Assembly: GCA_044449065.1 (NCBI GenBank)
Contig: JBIOHP010000021.1
Location: forward strand, 1 to 64,000
Direction of reading: 5' to 3'
DNA length: 64,000 nucleotides
From: JBIOHP01 sp044449065
Lineage (GTDB): Bacteria; Bacteroidota; Ignavibacteria; UBA10030; SZUA-254
The stretch's first letter is position 1, and each line of letters starts with the position of its first letter. The translations under genes were made by a program, and so were the position numbers. Shown here piece after piece: positions 1 through 8,775 of the stretch. The notes below the pieces were generated by a model. The model had not been told where the DNA came from. It ran no database searches and saw only the letters and a list, made by a program, of their open reading frames with translations.

Positions 1-1
1 A

Positions 2-1132
2 ACGTCGAAAAAAGTATGGGTGTTCAACGGATCGCTGGCGTCCGGGGATTCCATCCTTCTCAAGGGGAAGAGTCCGAAAGCGCTGAAGCAGAAGATCATG
101 AAGCTGTGGTTGGGTCCGATCACGACCAACCCGCGGCCGGTGCAGCTGCTTGCGACGAAGAATATCCCGTTATTGCCGATGCCGAATGTGGCGAATGTTC
201 GCGACGACGTTTTTGGGAGGATGTTAAAGGCAGCGGGCGGCTTGGTGGTAGGCGAGATGAAGCCGGATTCGAGCCGGTATTATGGCTGGGTACGGATGAA
301 GGCGAGCACGGACATGTACAAGTCATTGACGGATAAGAGCATCACGCCGCTTCATACGGCGATCAATATGGGGTTCCAGTTCTTCAACAGCGGAGCAGTG
401 TTCACGAAGGAGCAGGGGAGCCTGCCGCCGGGCAAGCAGAACGACAAGACGTTTGCGGATTTGCTGGCGTTGAAGTTCAACATCGCGATGAGCATGTTAG
501 GCACGACGCCTCGCGGGTTTGGCGAGTTGCGGTATGTGGAGACGGGGAGTCCGTTTGCCACGATGCTGGTGAGGGACATAGCGGCGTACGGCGATTCGAT
601 GATGACGTACGCGAAGCGGTTCGATCCGACGCTGTTCGGGAAATTAGACACGACGCTGATGCACATCAACGGGGCGTTCTCGGTTCCGTTTGACACAGCG
701 AGCTGGAGCGATACGCTGAAGGTAAAGGCGACGGTTCGTGTGATCGACACGGGGATATTGACGCCGACGGGCATAGCGCCTGTGGTAATCACGCCGACGA
801 TGGCGGATGGAGAGAATGTGGACGTTCCGCAGAAGATGGCGTTGTATCAGAACTATCCGAATCCGTTCAATCCTACAACGACGATCCGGTTTGACCTGAC
901 GCAGCCGATGCTGGTGACGCTGAAGGTGTACAACATTCTGGGTCAGGAAGTGGCGACGCTGCTGGATAACCAGCAGTTAATGGATGGTCAGCAGGAGGCG
1001 CAGTTCGACGGTATGAAGTATGCGTCGGGAGTATACTTCTATCAGTTGATGGCGACGCCGGTTGCCGATGAGGAGGGCAATGTAACCATCGGCAACTTTA
1101 TCAGCCTGAAAAAGATGCTGCTAATCAAGTAA
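2..1132 (+). CDS. T9SS cargo protein, 5' end outside window
   Basis: The open frame runs into the window edge, so this is the C-terminal 376 residues of a longer secreted protein. The last ~85 residues are a type IX secretion (Por) sorting domain: an YQNYPNPFNP start, then VYNILGQEVATL, then YASGVYFYQL and a terminal KKMLLIK. Family knowledge says this tail directs export through the outer membrane and is cleaved. The part before it has no fold I can name, but it resembles the next gene's product (FAD/AEVLALKFNIA-like and INxxF..FDT segments), so the two look like diverged paralogs. Codon use is strongly GC-ending (ACG, GCG, CCG), unlike nearly everything downstream. A strong hairpin terminator follows. 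Confidence 0.85.
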   Translation, partial: TSKKVWVFNGSLASGDSILLKGKSPKALKQKIMKLWLGPITTNPRPVQLLATKNIPLLPMPNVANVRDDVFGRMLKAAGGLVVGEMKPDSSRYYGWVRMKASTDMYKSLTDKSITPLHTAINMGFQFFNSGAVFTKEQGSLPPGKQNDKTFADLLALKFNIAMSMLGTTPRGFGELRYVETGSPFATMLVRDIAAYGDSMMTYAKRFDPTLFGKLDTTLMHINGAFSVPFDTASWSDTLKVKATVRVIDTGILTPTGIAPVVITPTMADGENVDVPQKMALYQNYPNPFNPTTTIRFDLTQPMLVTLKVYNILGQEVATLLDNQQLMDGQQEAQFDGMKYASGVYFYQLMATPVADEEGNVTIGNFISLKKMLLIK

Positions 1133-1159
1133 GTCCCTATAACAGCATAAAGAACATCG

Positions 1160-1192
1160 GAAGCCGATCTCCCATAACGGGGGATCGGCTTC
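1160..1192 (+). terminator. Hairpin terminator after the first T9SS gene
   Basis: A 14-bp stem (GAAGCCGATCTCCC paired with GGGGGATCGGCTTC, one G-U pair) closes a 5-nt loop 27 nt after the stop codon. It is followed by a T-rich stretch (TGTGTTT) rather than a clean U-run. It probably ends the upstream transcript. Confidence 0.75.
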
Positions 1193-1313
1193 TGTGTTTA
1201 AGAATATGCAGTAACAGAATGCTCGATCAGGGGCCAGAGATAGAATGGAGGAAACTATAAGTTAACAAATCGGTCTGGAAATTAAACAAAATCATATCAG
1301 ATAAAATAGTCGC

Positions 1314-1342
1314 TTGACAATTTTCTAAACTTCATTTAAATT
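1314..1342 (+). promoter_or_regulatory. Candidate sigma70-type promoter
   Basis: A perfect -35 TTGACA at 1314-1319 is spaced 17 bp from TAAATT (4 of 6 matches to the -10 consensus). It would give a leader of about 100 nt before the ATG at 1451. The call is by pattern only. Confidence 0.5.
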
Positions 1343-1450
1343 GGACAAATAACACGGGAGATTTCCAATTTGTAAAATGTAGGATAAGGATTGTATAATT
1401 AAAAAATGGATAGATTCATTAAATTAATCCAGTAGTGCAAGGGTTCATTT

Positions 1451-3193
1451 ATGAAAAAATTGTTAAGTGTTTTATTAATCTTTTGTTTGTTCCTTTTAAC
1501 CGTAAGGAATATATACGGTCAGGCATTTCACATCAACCTTATTGCTACAGACGGATTGAGTACAGATACGCTGATTTTGGGGAATGCGGTCGGTGCGACT
1601 GAGGGTATTGATACCGTATTAGGTGAAAAGGAACAACCGCCTCCGCCGTTCCTTGGATCCTTTGATGTGCGATCAATAGATTGGGGGACACATAAAGAAC
1701 GTGGTGCCGGACTGTTAGTTGATTATCGTCCTTATCGAAGTCCCTGGCAAAGCGATTCATTTCAGATCAGTTACCAGCTTGATTCTGCAGATACTCTCGG
1801 TGGCAAATTGCATGTTACGTGGCCCGGTAATCTGGCAGGTCGGGGCTGCGGATACTGGCACCTGCTCGATGCAAGCGGAGGTCGTCGGTTCGATATCGAT
1901 ATGACAATAAGGACAACATATGAAATCGCCGGGCCTCCAAACCTTTTCTGGATTATCTATGGAGATTCAACGAGATATCAAACAGTTTCCTATTTTAGAG
2001 TAGCGTTTGATCATGATGCTAAGATGTCGTTGGGAAAAGCTACTAAACCCGATGCAAAGAAAAATCCAACTGTTCGTCCGAATATTCATTTTATAGCGGC
2101 TCAACTTGATAAGGCAACGCCCCTAGCCGAACTTGGCAATTTGAGAACGACCGGAGGAGCCGGACCCTATAGAGCCGGAAACGACACAATCCGTTCGGTA
2201 ATTCTTAAAAAATATAGCGATATTCTCAAATCATTATTCTACGCAAAAACACAAACCATGCATTCCTGGTTAAGGAGCTGCCTGGATTCTACCGATGCGA
2301 AAATTAGAGGCAAGAAAGCAGGTTCGGATAGCACACGAAAATATATCGGGAAAAAAGCGTTAACATCGAATCCGCCAGTGAAAGGGTTCCAGAATAACAC
2401 ATTGTTCGCAGAAGTGATCGTCGCCAAACTCAATGTAGCTCTGAACGACGCGATTTGCGGTTCAGGTCCCCTCATATGGGGGCACAGCGCCGGTCCAAAT
2501 TTTGGAGCATTAACCGTGAGCGCGTTCGATTCTACAAATCCACTCCACCCATGGGATAACAAAACTGTAATGGATGTCATCAATGATGCAGATAATATTC
2601 TCTCATGCAAAAACCCGGCATTTCCCGCTGAACCGAGTTTGCTCACTTTACAGGAATATCATGATGCTGTGCAAATGATCAACCGTTCATTTATCAAGAC
2701 ATTTCCCGACACAGGTTCATTCAGCACATCCTTTGCGGCGTTTGATACTGCCGCTGGTTCCTATTGGAACGGTAAATGGCCCGCCAGTTCGGATAAGATT
2801 ATCCGGATCAAAGGATTACCGAATACTTGCGGTTATTTAATTCGCCGTTTAGCAACCTCGGTGGCAGCGGGTGAGACAGTACCGTATACAGTTGCGACCG
2901 CGAAACCGAAAGAGTATTCACTCGATCAAAATTATCCTAATCCGTTCAACCCATCAACGAAGATATCATTCACTCTCGTGGATAACGGATTTGTGACGAT
3001 AAAGGTGTTCGACATGCTTGGTCAAGAAGTTGCAAGTCTCGCAGATCATGAAGAGATGGGGATAGGGTCAAATGAGGTAGAATTCAACGCTAATAATTAT
3101 GCGTCGGGGGTCTATTTCTATCGCATTGAGGTGAAAGATGAAACCGGAGTCTTGAAGTTCCAATCCGTTAAAAAGATGATGTTAGTGAAATAG
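1451..3193 (+). CDS. Secreted protein with T9SS C-terminal sorting domain
   Basis: A 580-residue protein with a clear signal peptide (MKKLLSVLLIFCLFLLTV, likely cut after the IYG-Q region) and a C-terminal type IX sorting domain (YSLDQNYPNPFNP, FDMLGQEVASL, YASGVYFYRIEV, ending KKMMLVK). The ~470 residues between are not a family I recognise. Short stretches match the preceding gene's product, notably a K-L/F-N-V/I-A segment and a block ending in F-D-T, so the two cargo proteins are probably paralogs. Codon use is ordinary for the window, unlike the GC-rich neighbour. It is likely exported through Sec, then T9SS, and surface attached or released. No T9SS machinery gene is in the window. Confidence 0.85.
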   Translation: MKKLLSVLLIFCLFLLTVRNIYGQAFHINLIATDGLSTDTLILGNAVGATEGIDTVLGEKEQPPPPFLGSFDVRSIDWGTHKERGAGLLVDYRPYRSPWQSDSFQISYQLDSADTLGGKLHVTWPGNLAGRGCGYWHLLDASGGRRFDIDMTIRTTYEIAGPPNLFWIIYGDSTRYQTVSYFRVAFDHDAKMSLGKATKPDAKKNPTVRPNIHFIAAQLDKATPLAELGNLRTTGGAGPYRAGNDTIRSVILKKYSDILKSLFYAKTQTMHSWLRSCLDSTDAKIRGKKAGSDSTRKYIGKKALTSNPPVKGFQNNTLFAEVIVAKLNVALNDAICGSGPLIWGHSAGPNFGALTVSAFDSTNPLHPWDNKTVMDVINDADNILSCKNPAFPAEPSLLTLQEYHDAVQMINRSFIKTFPDTGSFSTSFAAFDTAAGSYWNGKWPASSDKIIRIKGLPNTCGYLIRRLATSVAAGETVPYTVATAKPKEYSLDQNYPNPFNPSTKISFTLVDNGFVTIKVFDMLGQEVASLADHEEMGIGSNEVEFNANNYASGVYFYRIEVKDETGVLKFQSVKKMMLVK

Positions 3194-3393
3194 TTTCACT
3201 TAATTGTCTATTAAAGAAGTATCAGGCGCGGTTCAAGGTTAGTAAATTACCGAGCGAATAATAATTCTATGATACAACACATCCTTGACTGCGTAGAGGT
3301 ATTTCCGGAAACCTTACATACCTTGAATGATGTTCAAAATAATGACCGGAGAGGAGATTAACTCTCTATTTTCATTGATTATTCAAGGATGAA

Positions 3394-4443
3394 ATGAATA
3401 TACAGCCTGCAATTCTTTCAATCGGTGTTGCGAATCCTGTTCAACGATACTCACAGGAAGAGATTTACAATACCGGCATTCTATACTCATCATTCTACCG
3501 ATCCGAGCGTGTAAAACAAATATTTATGCAATCGGATATTGAATATAGACATTTCTATTTTGATCTCACTGATTCAAAATTTGATGATTCTCTCGATAAA
3601 TTGCACGAACGGTTTAAACGAGGATCGATTGATATCGGTATCAACGCGATCAATGAATGCCTCAGGAATGGCGATATCGGCATCCATGACATTGATTATA
3701 TTATAGTCGTCTCATGCACAGGGTATCTTTGCCCGGGATTAACGAGCTACTACATCAAAGAACTCAGTTTACGGCAAAATATTCAACGCGCTGATATCCT
3801 GGGGATGGGATGCGCCGGCGCAATGCCCGGATTGCAGCGGGCGTATGATTTTGTGAAAGCGTATCCGGATAAAAAAGCTCTCCTCATAGCCGTAGAAATA
3901 TGCTCGGCGTGTTATTACATCGATGACTCTCTCGAAACTGTCGTGGGAAATGCCATCTGTTCCGACGGAGCCGCTGCAATAGTTGTTGGAATGAGCGAAA
4001 ATCCATCTGTACCAAAGATCATGGGATTTGAAACGCACCTTGAACCGCAATACATGCATACCGTAGGATTCGAACAACGCGAGGGAAGACTGCGCATCAT
4101 CCTATCAAAAGACATTCGGAAAATTGCCGGCGGACTCGCAAAAACCGTATTCAATAACCTGCTGAAGAACAATAATTTGGATCAACATGCAATCGATCAT
4201 TGGATACTTCATTCAGGTGGACGCAAAGTGATCGATAGTTTGCAGGAGGCGATGGGTTTTACGGACGAGCAGGTGCGGCATAGCAGATGCGTTTTGAAAA
4301 ATTTCGGAAACATGTCATCGCCTACCGTTCTATTTGTTTTAAAAGAAACCATGGAGAAATCAAACCCGAAATCTGGTGATTATGGGGTCATGCTTGCGAT
4401 GGGACCGGGGTTAGCGCTGGAGGCGGCGTTATTACGGTGGTAA
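3394..4443 (+). CDS. Type III polyketide synthase (chalcone/stilbene synthase family)
   Basis: A 349-residue thiolase-fold enzyme that condenses malonyl-CoA units onto an acyl-CoA starter. The catalytic triad is visible: Cys140 in GMGCAGAMPG, His273 in WILHSGG and Asn306 in NFGNMSS. The His-to-Asn spacing of 33 matches plant chalcone synthase. The start is supported by AAGGA five bases before the ATG. The O-methyltransferase begins 58 bp downstream on the same strand, suggesting a two-step route that makes a small phenolic, pyrone or resorcinol and methylates it. The product cannot be predicted from sequence; no acyl carrier, AMP ligase or desaturase is adjacent. Confidence 0.92.
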   Translation: MNIQPAILSIGVANPVQRYSQEEIYNTGILYSSFYRSERVKQIFMQSDIEYRHFYFDLTDSKFDDSLDKLHERFKRGSIDIGINAINECLRNGDIGIHDIDYIIVVSCTGYLCPGLTSYYIKELSLRQNIQRADILGMGCAGAMPGLQRAYDFVKAYPDKKALLIAVEICSACYYIDDSLETVVGNAICSDGAAAIVVGMSENPSVPKIMGFETHLEPQYMHTVGFEQREGRLRIILSKDIRKIAGGLAKTVFNNLLKNNNLDQHAIDHWILHSGGRKVIDSLQEAMGFTDEQVRHSRCVLKNFGNMSSPTVLFVLKETMEKSNPKSGDYGVMLAMGPGLALEAALLRW

Positions 4444-4501
4444 GTTAATTACCTCATTTAAATAGAAAATTGAACACTAAACACCTATCACTATCAAATA
4501 A

Positions 4502-5539
4502 ATGCCGCCGACTATTCGTGATCTTCTTTCAGCTAAACTTAACCTACTTCCACAGGGAATTTATGACGTGTTTCCGGGCGTGCTTGCAGGCAGAATGCTC
4601 GTTATCGCGAATCGCGTTGGGGTTTTCGAGCAATTAAAAGATCATCCCAAATCAGCCCACGAAATTGCATCCTCAATATCCTTCGACCCAAACGCGGTTG
4701 AAATAGCTCTCAATCTTCTTGTATCGGCCGGGTATTTGAAAATACGCCAAAAGAATTATTCCCTCACACCGCAATCGAGGAAGTGGCTGCTCAAGGATTC
4801 GCCGAATAATATCGGCAATTTCCTTTCCTACATAGAAATGCTCCATCAACACTGGATGAATTTAGAGGAAACGCTGAAAAACGGTTTTCCGGAAAAAACA
4901 TATGTAGAATTATTCAGTAAGAAAGAATGGAAAATCTATATGGAGGGAATGAGCGATCTCGCAAAACTTATCCTGCCGTACGTCTTGCCAAAACTCGTTA
5001 TTCCTGATACAGCAGAACAATTACTCGATCTGGGCGGATCGCATGGATTATATTCGACAGAAATATGCCGCCGTCATCCCTCCCTCCATGCAACAATTAT
5101 TGATTTTCCAGAAGTCATTGAACATGTTAATCCATCGGCGCATTGTCTTGAACTTGCAGATCGAATAACATGGCGTGCTGGGGATCTGAAAAACATCGAT
5201 CTGGAAAGAGTTCAACATGATGTTGTGCTTGCATTTAATATCATTCATGGATTCGATGAATCGGAGAATGAGCGATTATTTCAATCGATATCGCGCACGC
5301 TCAAAAGCTGCGGCAAATTATTTGTTCTTGATCAGTTGAAATCCGATAAGCATATTGGAAGGGGCGCATCGGCTTTGATACCGGCTGCGGTGGGGTTAAA
5401 CCTGATGAATGAAATCGGGGGAAATGTCTATAGTTTCGAGGCGGTGAAAAGATGGTGCCAAAAAGCGGGAATGGCGCATATCAAACAGTCCACTTTAAGT
5501 TTACCCGGAGTTGCGTTAATTAGCGCTCGGAAACAGTAG
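4502..5539 (+). CDS. SAM-dependent O-methyltransferase (acetylserotonin/plant COMT-like)
   Basis: A 345-residue protein with two regions. Residues ~20-105 form a winged-helix dimerisation domain (RVGVFEQL, SAHEIASS, LLVSAGYL). Residues ~160-340 form a Rossmann methyltransferase with the SAM loop LLDLGGSHGLYS and the acidic IIDFPEVIE segment. This is the architecture of class I small-molecule O-methyltransferases (Methyltransf_2 family). Its position directly after the type III polyketide synthase makes a phenolic polyketide the most likely substrate; that is inference. The usual catalytic His may be the one in FNIIHGFDE, but this is uncertain. Confidence 0.85.
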   Translation: MPPTIRDLLSAKLNLLPQGIYDVFPGVLAGRMLVIANRVGVFEQLKDHPKSAHEIASSISFDPNAVEIALNLLVSAGYLKIRQKNYSLTPQSRKWLLKDSPNNIGNFLSYIEMLHQHWMNLEETLKNGFPEKTYVELFSKKEWKIYMEGMSDLAKLILPYVLPKLVIPDTAEQLLDLGGSHGLYSTEICRRHPSLHATIIDFPEVIEHVNPSAHCLELADRITWRAGDLKNIDLERVQHDVVLAFNIIHGFDESENERLFQSISRTLKSCGKLFVLDQLKSDKHIGRGASALIPAAVGLNLMNEIGGNVYSFEAVKRWCQKAGMAHIKQSTLSLPGVALISARKQ

Positions 5540-5731
5540 AGAAATGTTGTAAAATAGATTAGTGGTTGAGTATCGAGATTACAACCTAAAGGTTCCCATG
5601 GAAAATTAAGAATCAATCCGTTGTTTGATTAAACACATCTGTCTCTCCCTTGCTGATCACCTCTGTTAATAGTATATTTATCAGAATGTAATTCATTACT
5701 TAATATTAAAACCACCCAATATGTATAGGAT

Positions 5732-6172
5732 ATGCTAAAATCGATAATAGTTATTCTCGCAGTACTTTTTACCGCCCCGGTGGTGAATGCGCAATTATCC
5801 ATTAAAAAGAAATTATCACGGGACTATGTGAGAATTGAATCCGGGAAAATGGTTTTTGAAAAGAACGGCATCCTGCATGATCCAAAAGATACCAATATTA
5901 CCAAACCGACAAGGATAAGATTCCGATGTGAAGCTCCGGCGAAGGGGTTACTGAGCCGGGATTTCTTTATGATTTCATCTGCCCTTGCGGTAATTCAATT
6001 TTTTCCCAAAGGTCAAATATTTGATGAACAACCCGCCATGACCGATTCATCCGATATCGAATTTAAAATTATCATGGAAACAGCGGGCATCCGGGTTATG
6101 AAACGCTATCGTAATGCAAAAAAGTATAATGAATCGATAACTCCCTGGGAAATGGTTCTGGATAATTTTTAA
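5732..6172 (+). CDS. Small secreted protein of unknown function
   Basis: A 146-residue protein with a signal peptide (MLKSIIVILAVLFTAPVVNA, cut before QLS). The mature part is basic and mixed alpha/beta with no cysteines except one in FRCEAP, and no motif I can name. It lies 192 bp after the methyltransferase on the same strand and converges with the radical SAM gene. Whether it belongs to the polyketide pathway is not decidable from sequence. Confidence 0.65.
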   Translation: MLKSIIVILAVLFTAPVVNAQLSIKKKLSRDYVRIESGKMVFEKNGILHDPKDTNITKPTRIRFRCEAPAKGLLSRDFFMISSALAVIQFFPKGQIFDEQPAMTDSSDIEFKIIMETAGIRVMKRYRNAKKYNESITPWEMVLDNF

Positions 6173-6314
6173 CCATCTACGTTTAACCGAGAATACCCAC
6201 TTCGGAGGCAAAGGGTGAAAGGTTCGCATTGGGAGTAAGAGACGATAGACAGAGTCGGCGGAGATAAATCAATACAGATTACCTATGATCCAAAACCGGC
6301 GGGGTATCGATAAT

Positions 6315-7073
6315 TTAATAGACTTCCGCGCTGATGCTTTCTTTCAAAACCATCTCTCTAACCCTCATGAGATCAATTCTGCTGACCGGCGAAATGTGCC
6401 TGGAGGGATATCCCCGATCCAGGGTGTAGATTTGAACATGAGTAGGGGAGAGGTATTTAATTCTTTCAAGCCAGGGTTGAATGTTGTCCGGCCGGAAATT
6501 TCCCTCGTCGCCCTCAGTCCACATTGTCTGGATGATGATATTTTTCATTGACTTCAATCCTTCAATGATATCATCAAACCGGACGCCGGTGGTGGGACGA
6601 TTGAACCGGTTGAAATTCTCATGAGTTCCGGCGTCAATTTTCATAATTTGATAATCCAGCTTTTGGATGGCATCGCGGACTCCTTCATCATTGATCTGGG
6701 TACTGTTTGTTAGTATTGCGGTTTTAGTTCCGGGGATAATTCTCTTTTTCAGATCAATTATACCATCGACGATTACAGGAAAATCAGGATGCATCGTTGC
6801 CTCGCCGTTGCCCGAAAACGTGAGAAAATCCGGCGCCGGGGCGCATTTCATGATGCCCGTTCTCACTGCTTCAAAGATTTGTTCGATGGTAAACCATGGA
6901 GGACTTTGTAAGTCATCCTGCGCGTCGAATTGCGTCCAGCCGTACTGGCAGTAAACACAATTTAAAGTGCAAATTTTTTTCTTGAAGGGGAGAATATTAA
7001 TGCCCAGCGAACGTCCCAACCGGCGGGATTTGATGGGCCCATAAATTATGTGTTTTTGTAATTCAAGGAGCAT
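6315..7073 (-). CDS. Radical SAM protein, COG0731-like
   Basis: A 252-residue protein with the radical SAM cluster motif C-x3-C-x2-C (CTLNCVYCQYG) near residue 36, preceded by YGPIKSRRLGRSLGIN. That N-terminal block is typical of the COG0731 group of Fe-S oxidoreductases related to the Tyw1 catalytic domain. FSGNGEATMHPDF is the GGE-type motif that binds the SAM amino group, and ILTNST follows the usual barrel pattern. The substrate is unknown. It follows the polyferredoxin gene on the same strand after a 127-bp gap, so co-transcription is possible; a ferredoxin-type electron donor would suit a radical SAM enzyme. Confidence 0.82.
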   Translation of the reverse strand: MLLELQKHIIYGPIKSRRLGRSLGINILPFKKKICTLNCVYCQYGWTQFDAQDDLQSPPWFTIEQIFEAVRTGIMKCAPAPDFLTFSGNGEATMHPDFPVIVDGIIDLKKRIIPGTKTAILTNSTQINDEGVRDAIQKLDYQIMKIDAGTHENFNRFNRPTTGVRFDDIIEGLKSMKNIIIQTMWTEGDEGNFRPDNIQPWLERIKYLSPTHVQIYTLDRGYPSRHISPVSRIDLMRVREMVLKESISAEVY

Positions 7074-7200
7074 AAAAGTTGATAGATATGGAGTATGTTT
7101 AGTGTGACCATTCCTGCTATGAAAAATGATAAATATATCAGAATGATAAGGTTCTTTTAAATTATACGAGAAAGTTTTTTATAAATCAATAAATAATGCA

Positions 7201-8775
7201 TCAAAATGGAAAATCCTGGCTGCTCTCGAATCCTTTTTCAATTTTCTTCTCAATTGGCTTTTGTGCGAGAGCGTGAACGCAATTCGCAACAACATAAATA
7301 GCTTTTCTGGGTACGGTCGGGCAGGCGTGCTCGCAGGCGCCGCATCCGATGCAAACATCATTGTTTAACTCTGGAATGGAAAGTTTTCCTTCAAATTTCA
7401 CCATGTGGACAGCTTTCGTGGGACAGTGTTCGGAACAAGCCCCGCAATCCTGTTTCTTTGTTACAACAATACAATCTTCCCGATTGAAATATGATCTTCC
7501 GATCTGGACGAGTTTTTTCGCTTCACGCGTCAATGGTTTTATTGCGCCGGTCGGACAAATCTGAGTGCAAACGGTGCACTCATATGAACAATATCCTGTG
7601 GTGTAGCTCATTTTTGGTTGAAAGATGCCGGCAATTCCATAATCGAGAAATGAAGGATATAAAACGTGCGAAGGGCATGCGCCTACACATAAATGACACG
7701 CTGTGCAGAGATTCGAGAATGATTGAACTCCTCTTGATCCCGGCGGGGAAATGGGACGCTTTCTGCTTTCATTAAAGACAGTTTTTCCGATAAATGAAGT
7801 ATCGAGCGATGTTACCGCAGGAAGCCCAATAAAACCCAAAGCAGGAATTGTTTCTTTCACAATCCGTCTGCGCTCGGAACCGATCTTTGTTGGAGTCCCT
7901 GATGATGAATGCGAACTTATCGATTGAAAAACGACCCCATTCGTTGGGCAGGAGGTTATACAATTGTAGCAATTCACACATGCTGCATAATCAATCCGTT
8001 TTTCGTCCGCCTTAATGCAGCTTGCTTTGCAAACTCTTTCGCAAGCTCCGCATTCATTGCAGGAGTGCTCATCGATAACAATTTTCATTATCGAAAACCG
8101 TGAAATCAGACCAAGAAGTGCGCCGGCGGGACAAAGTGAATTGCAAAACATCCGCCCATGGTTGATGGACATATACCCCACGAGTCCAAGAAATATAAGG
8201 GCGAAGATAGTTGCCGCAACTGAAATCTCCGGCAAGGGAATGTTAAAAAGTGTAAAATTTCCATATCTTCCAAGGATTCCACCCACGAGATTATTCACTA
8301 CGATTGTTGGCGGGAGCACCAGATTTGTAAATATCTTTCCAAAATTGCTGAAAGGTTCGAATAAATTCAGTATCATCATCGAGCCGGCAACTGTGAGAAC
8401 GATGGTGAGCAACAATAATAAATAATGAAAGACGAATGGAGGTTTTTCGTATTTGAACCGTTTTTTACGGTGAATCTTTTTCTCAAGGTGGATGATGATA
8501 TCCTGGAATGTTCCGAGCGGGCAAAATGTGGAGCAGTAAACCCTGCCGAATAGGATGGTTAAACCAAGAATACAAAACAATCCAATCGTTGATATGCCGA
8601 ATGCGGTAAGAACTTTCAGCAATGACGGAACCACCTGGAGGGAGGTGAAGACAACACGTACCCCTGGAGGTATTATGTGCCGGGGATCGATAAAAAGGAT
8701 GATGAAAGATAAAAAGAAGCCTATGGAAATGTAAACTCGGGCTTTTCTCAGCGTGTTATTTTGGGGAGATTTCAC
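7201..8775 (-). CDS. Membrane polyferredoxin (NapH/YccM-like 4Fe-4S protein)
   Basis: A 524-residue protein. The N-terminal half has about five membrane segments (from residues ~12, 55, 115, 155 and 190) and two C-x3-CP motifs facing a membrane edge, YCSTFCPLG and FCNSLCPAG, the signature of NapH/CcoG-type proteins. The C-terminal half carries at least six ferredoxin-type cysteine groups, including CNECGACERVC, CVNCYNCITSCP, CTACHLCVGACP and CIGCGACEHACP. It starts at a GTG that overlaps the DUF362 stop codon (GTGA), so the two are translationally coupled. It probably passes electrons across or along the inner membrane; donor and acceptor are unknown. Confidence 0.88.
   Translation of the reverse strand: MKSPQNNTLRKARVYISIGFFLSFIILFIDPRHIIPPGVRVVFTSLQVVPSLLKVLTAFGISTIGLFCILGLTILFGRVYCSTFCPLGTFQDIIIHLEKKIHRKKRFKYEKPPFVFHYLLLLLTIVLTVAGSMMILNLFEPFSNFGKIFTNLVLPPTIVVNNLVGGILGRYGNFTLFNIPLPEISVAATIFALIFLGLVGYMSINHGRMFCNSLCPAGALLGLISRFSIMKIVIDEHSCNECGACERVCKASCIKADEKRIDYAACVNCYNCITSCPTNGVVFQSISSHSSSGTPTKIGSERRRIVKETIPALGFIGLPAVTSLDTSFIGKTVFNESRKRPISPPGSRGVQSFSNLCTACHLCVGACPSHVLYPSFLDYGIAGIFQPKMSYTTGYCSYECTVCTQICPTGAIKPLTREAKKLVQIGRSYFNREDCIVVTKKQDCGACSEHCPTKAVHMVKFEGKLSIPELNNDVCIGCGACEHACPTVPRKAIYVVANCVHALAQKPIEKKIEKGFESSQDFPF

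Larger units (their letters stand above)
1133..1450. other. Intergenic region between the two T9SS genes
   Basis: The first 60 bp hold the terminator hairpin. The rest is AT-rich with no gene. A sigma70-like promoter (1314-1342) is the only other signal I can support. Confidence 0.6.

Noticed and set aside
16..336. 106-codon frame overlapping the first T9SS gene
   Set aside because: It is an alternate frame created by the GC-rich codons; the T9SS frame extends beyond the window edge and holds the recognisable domain.
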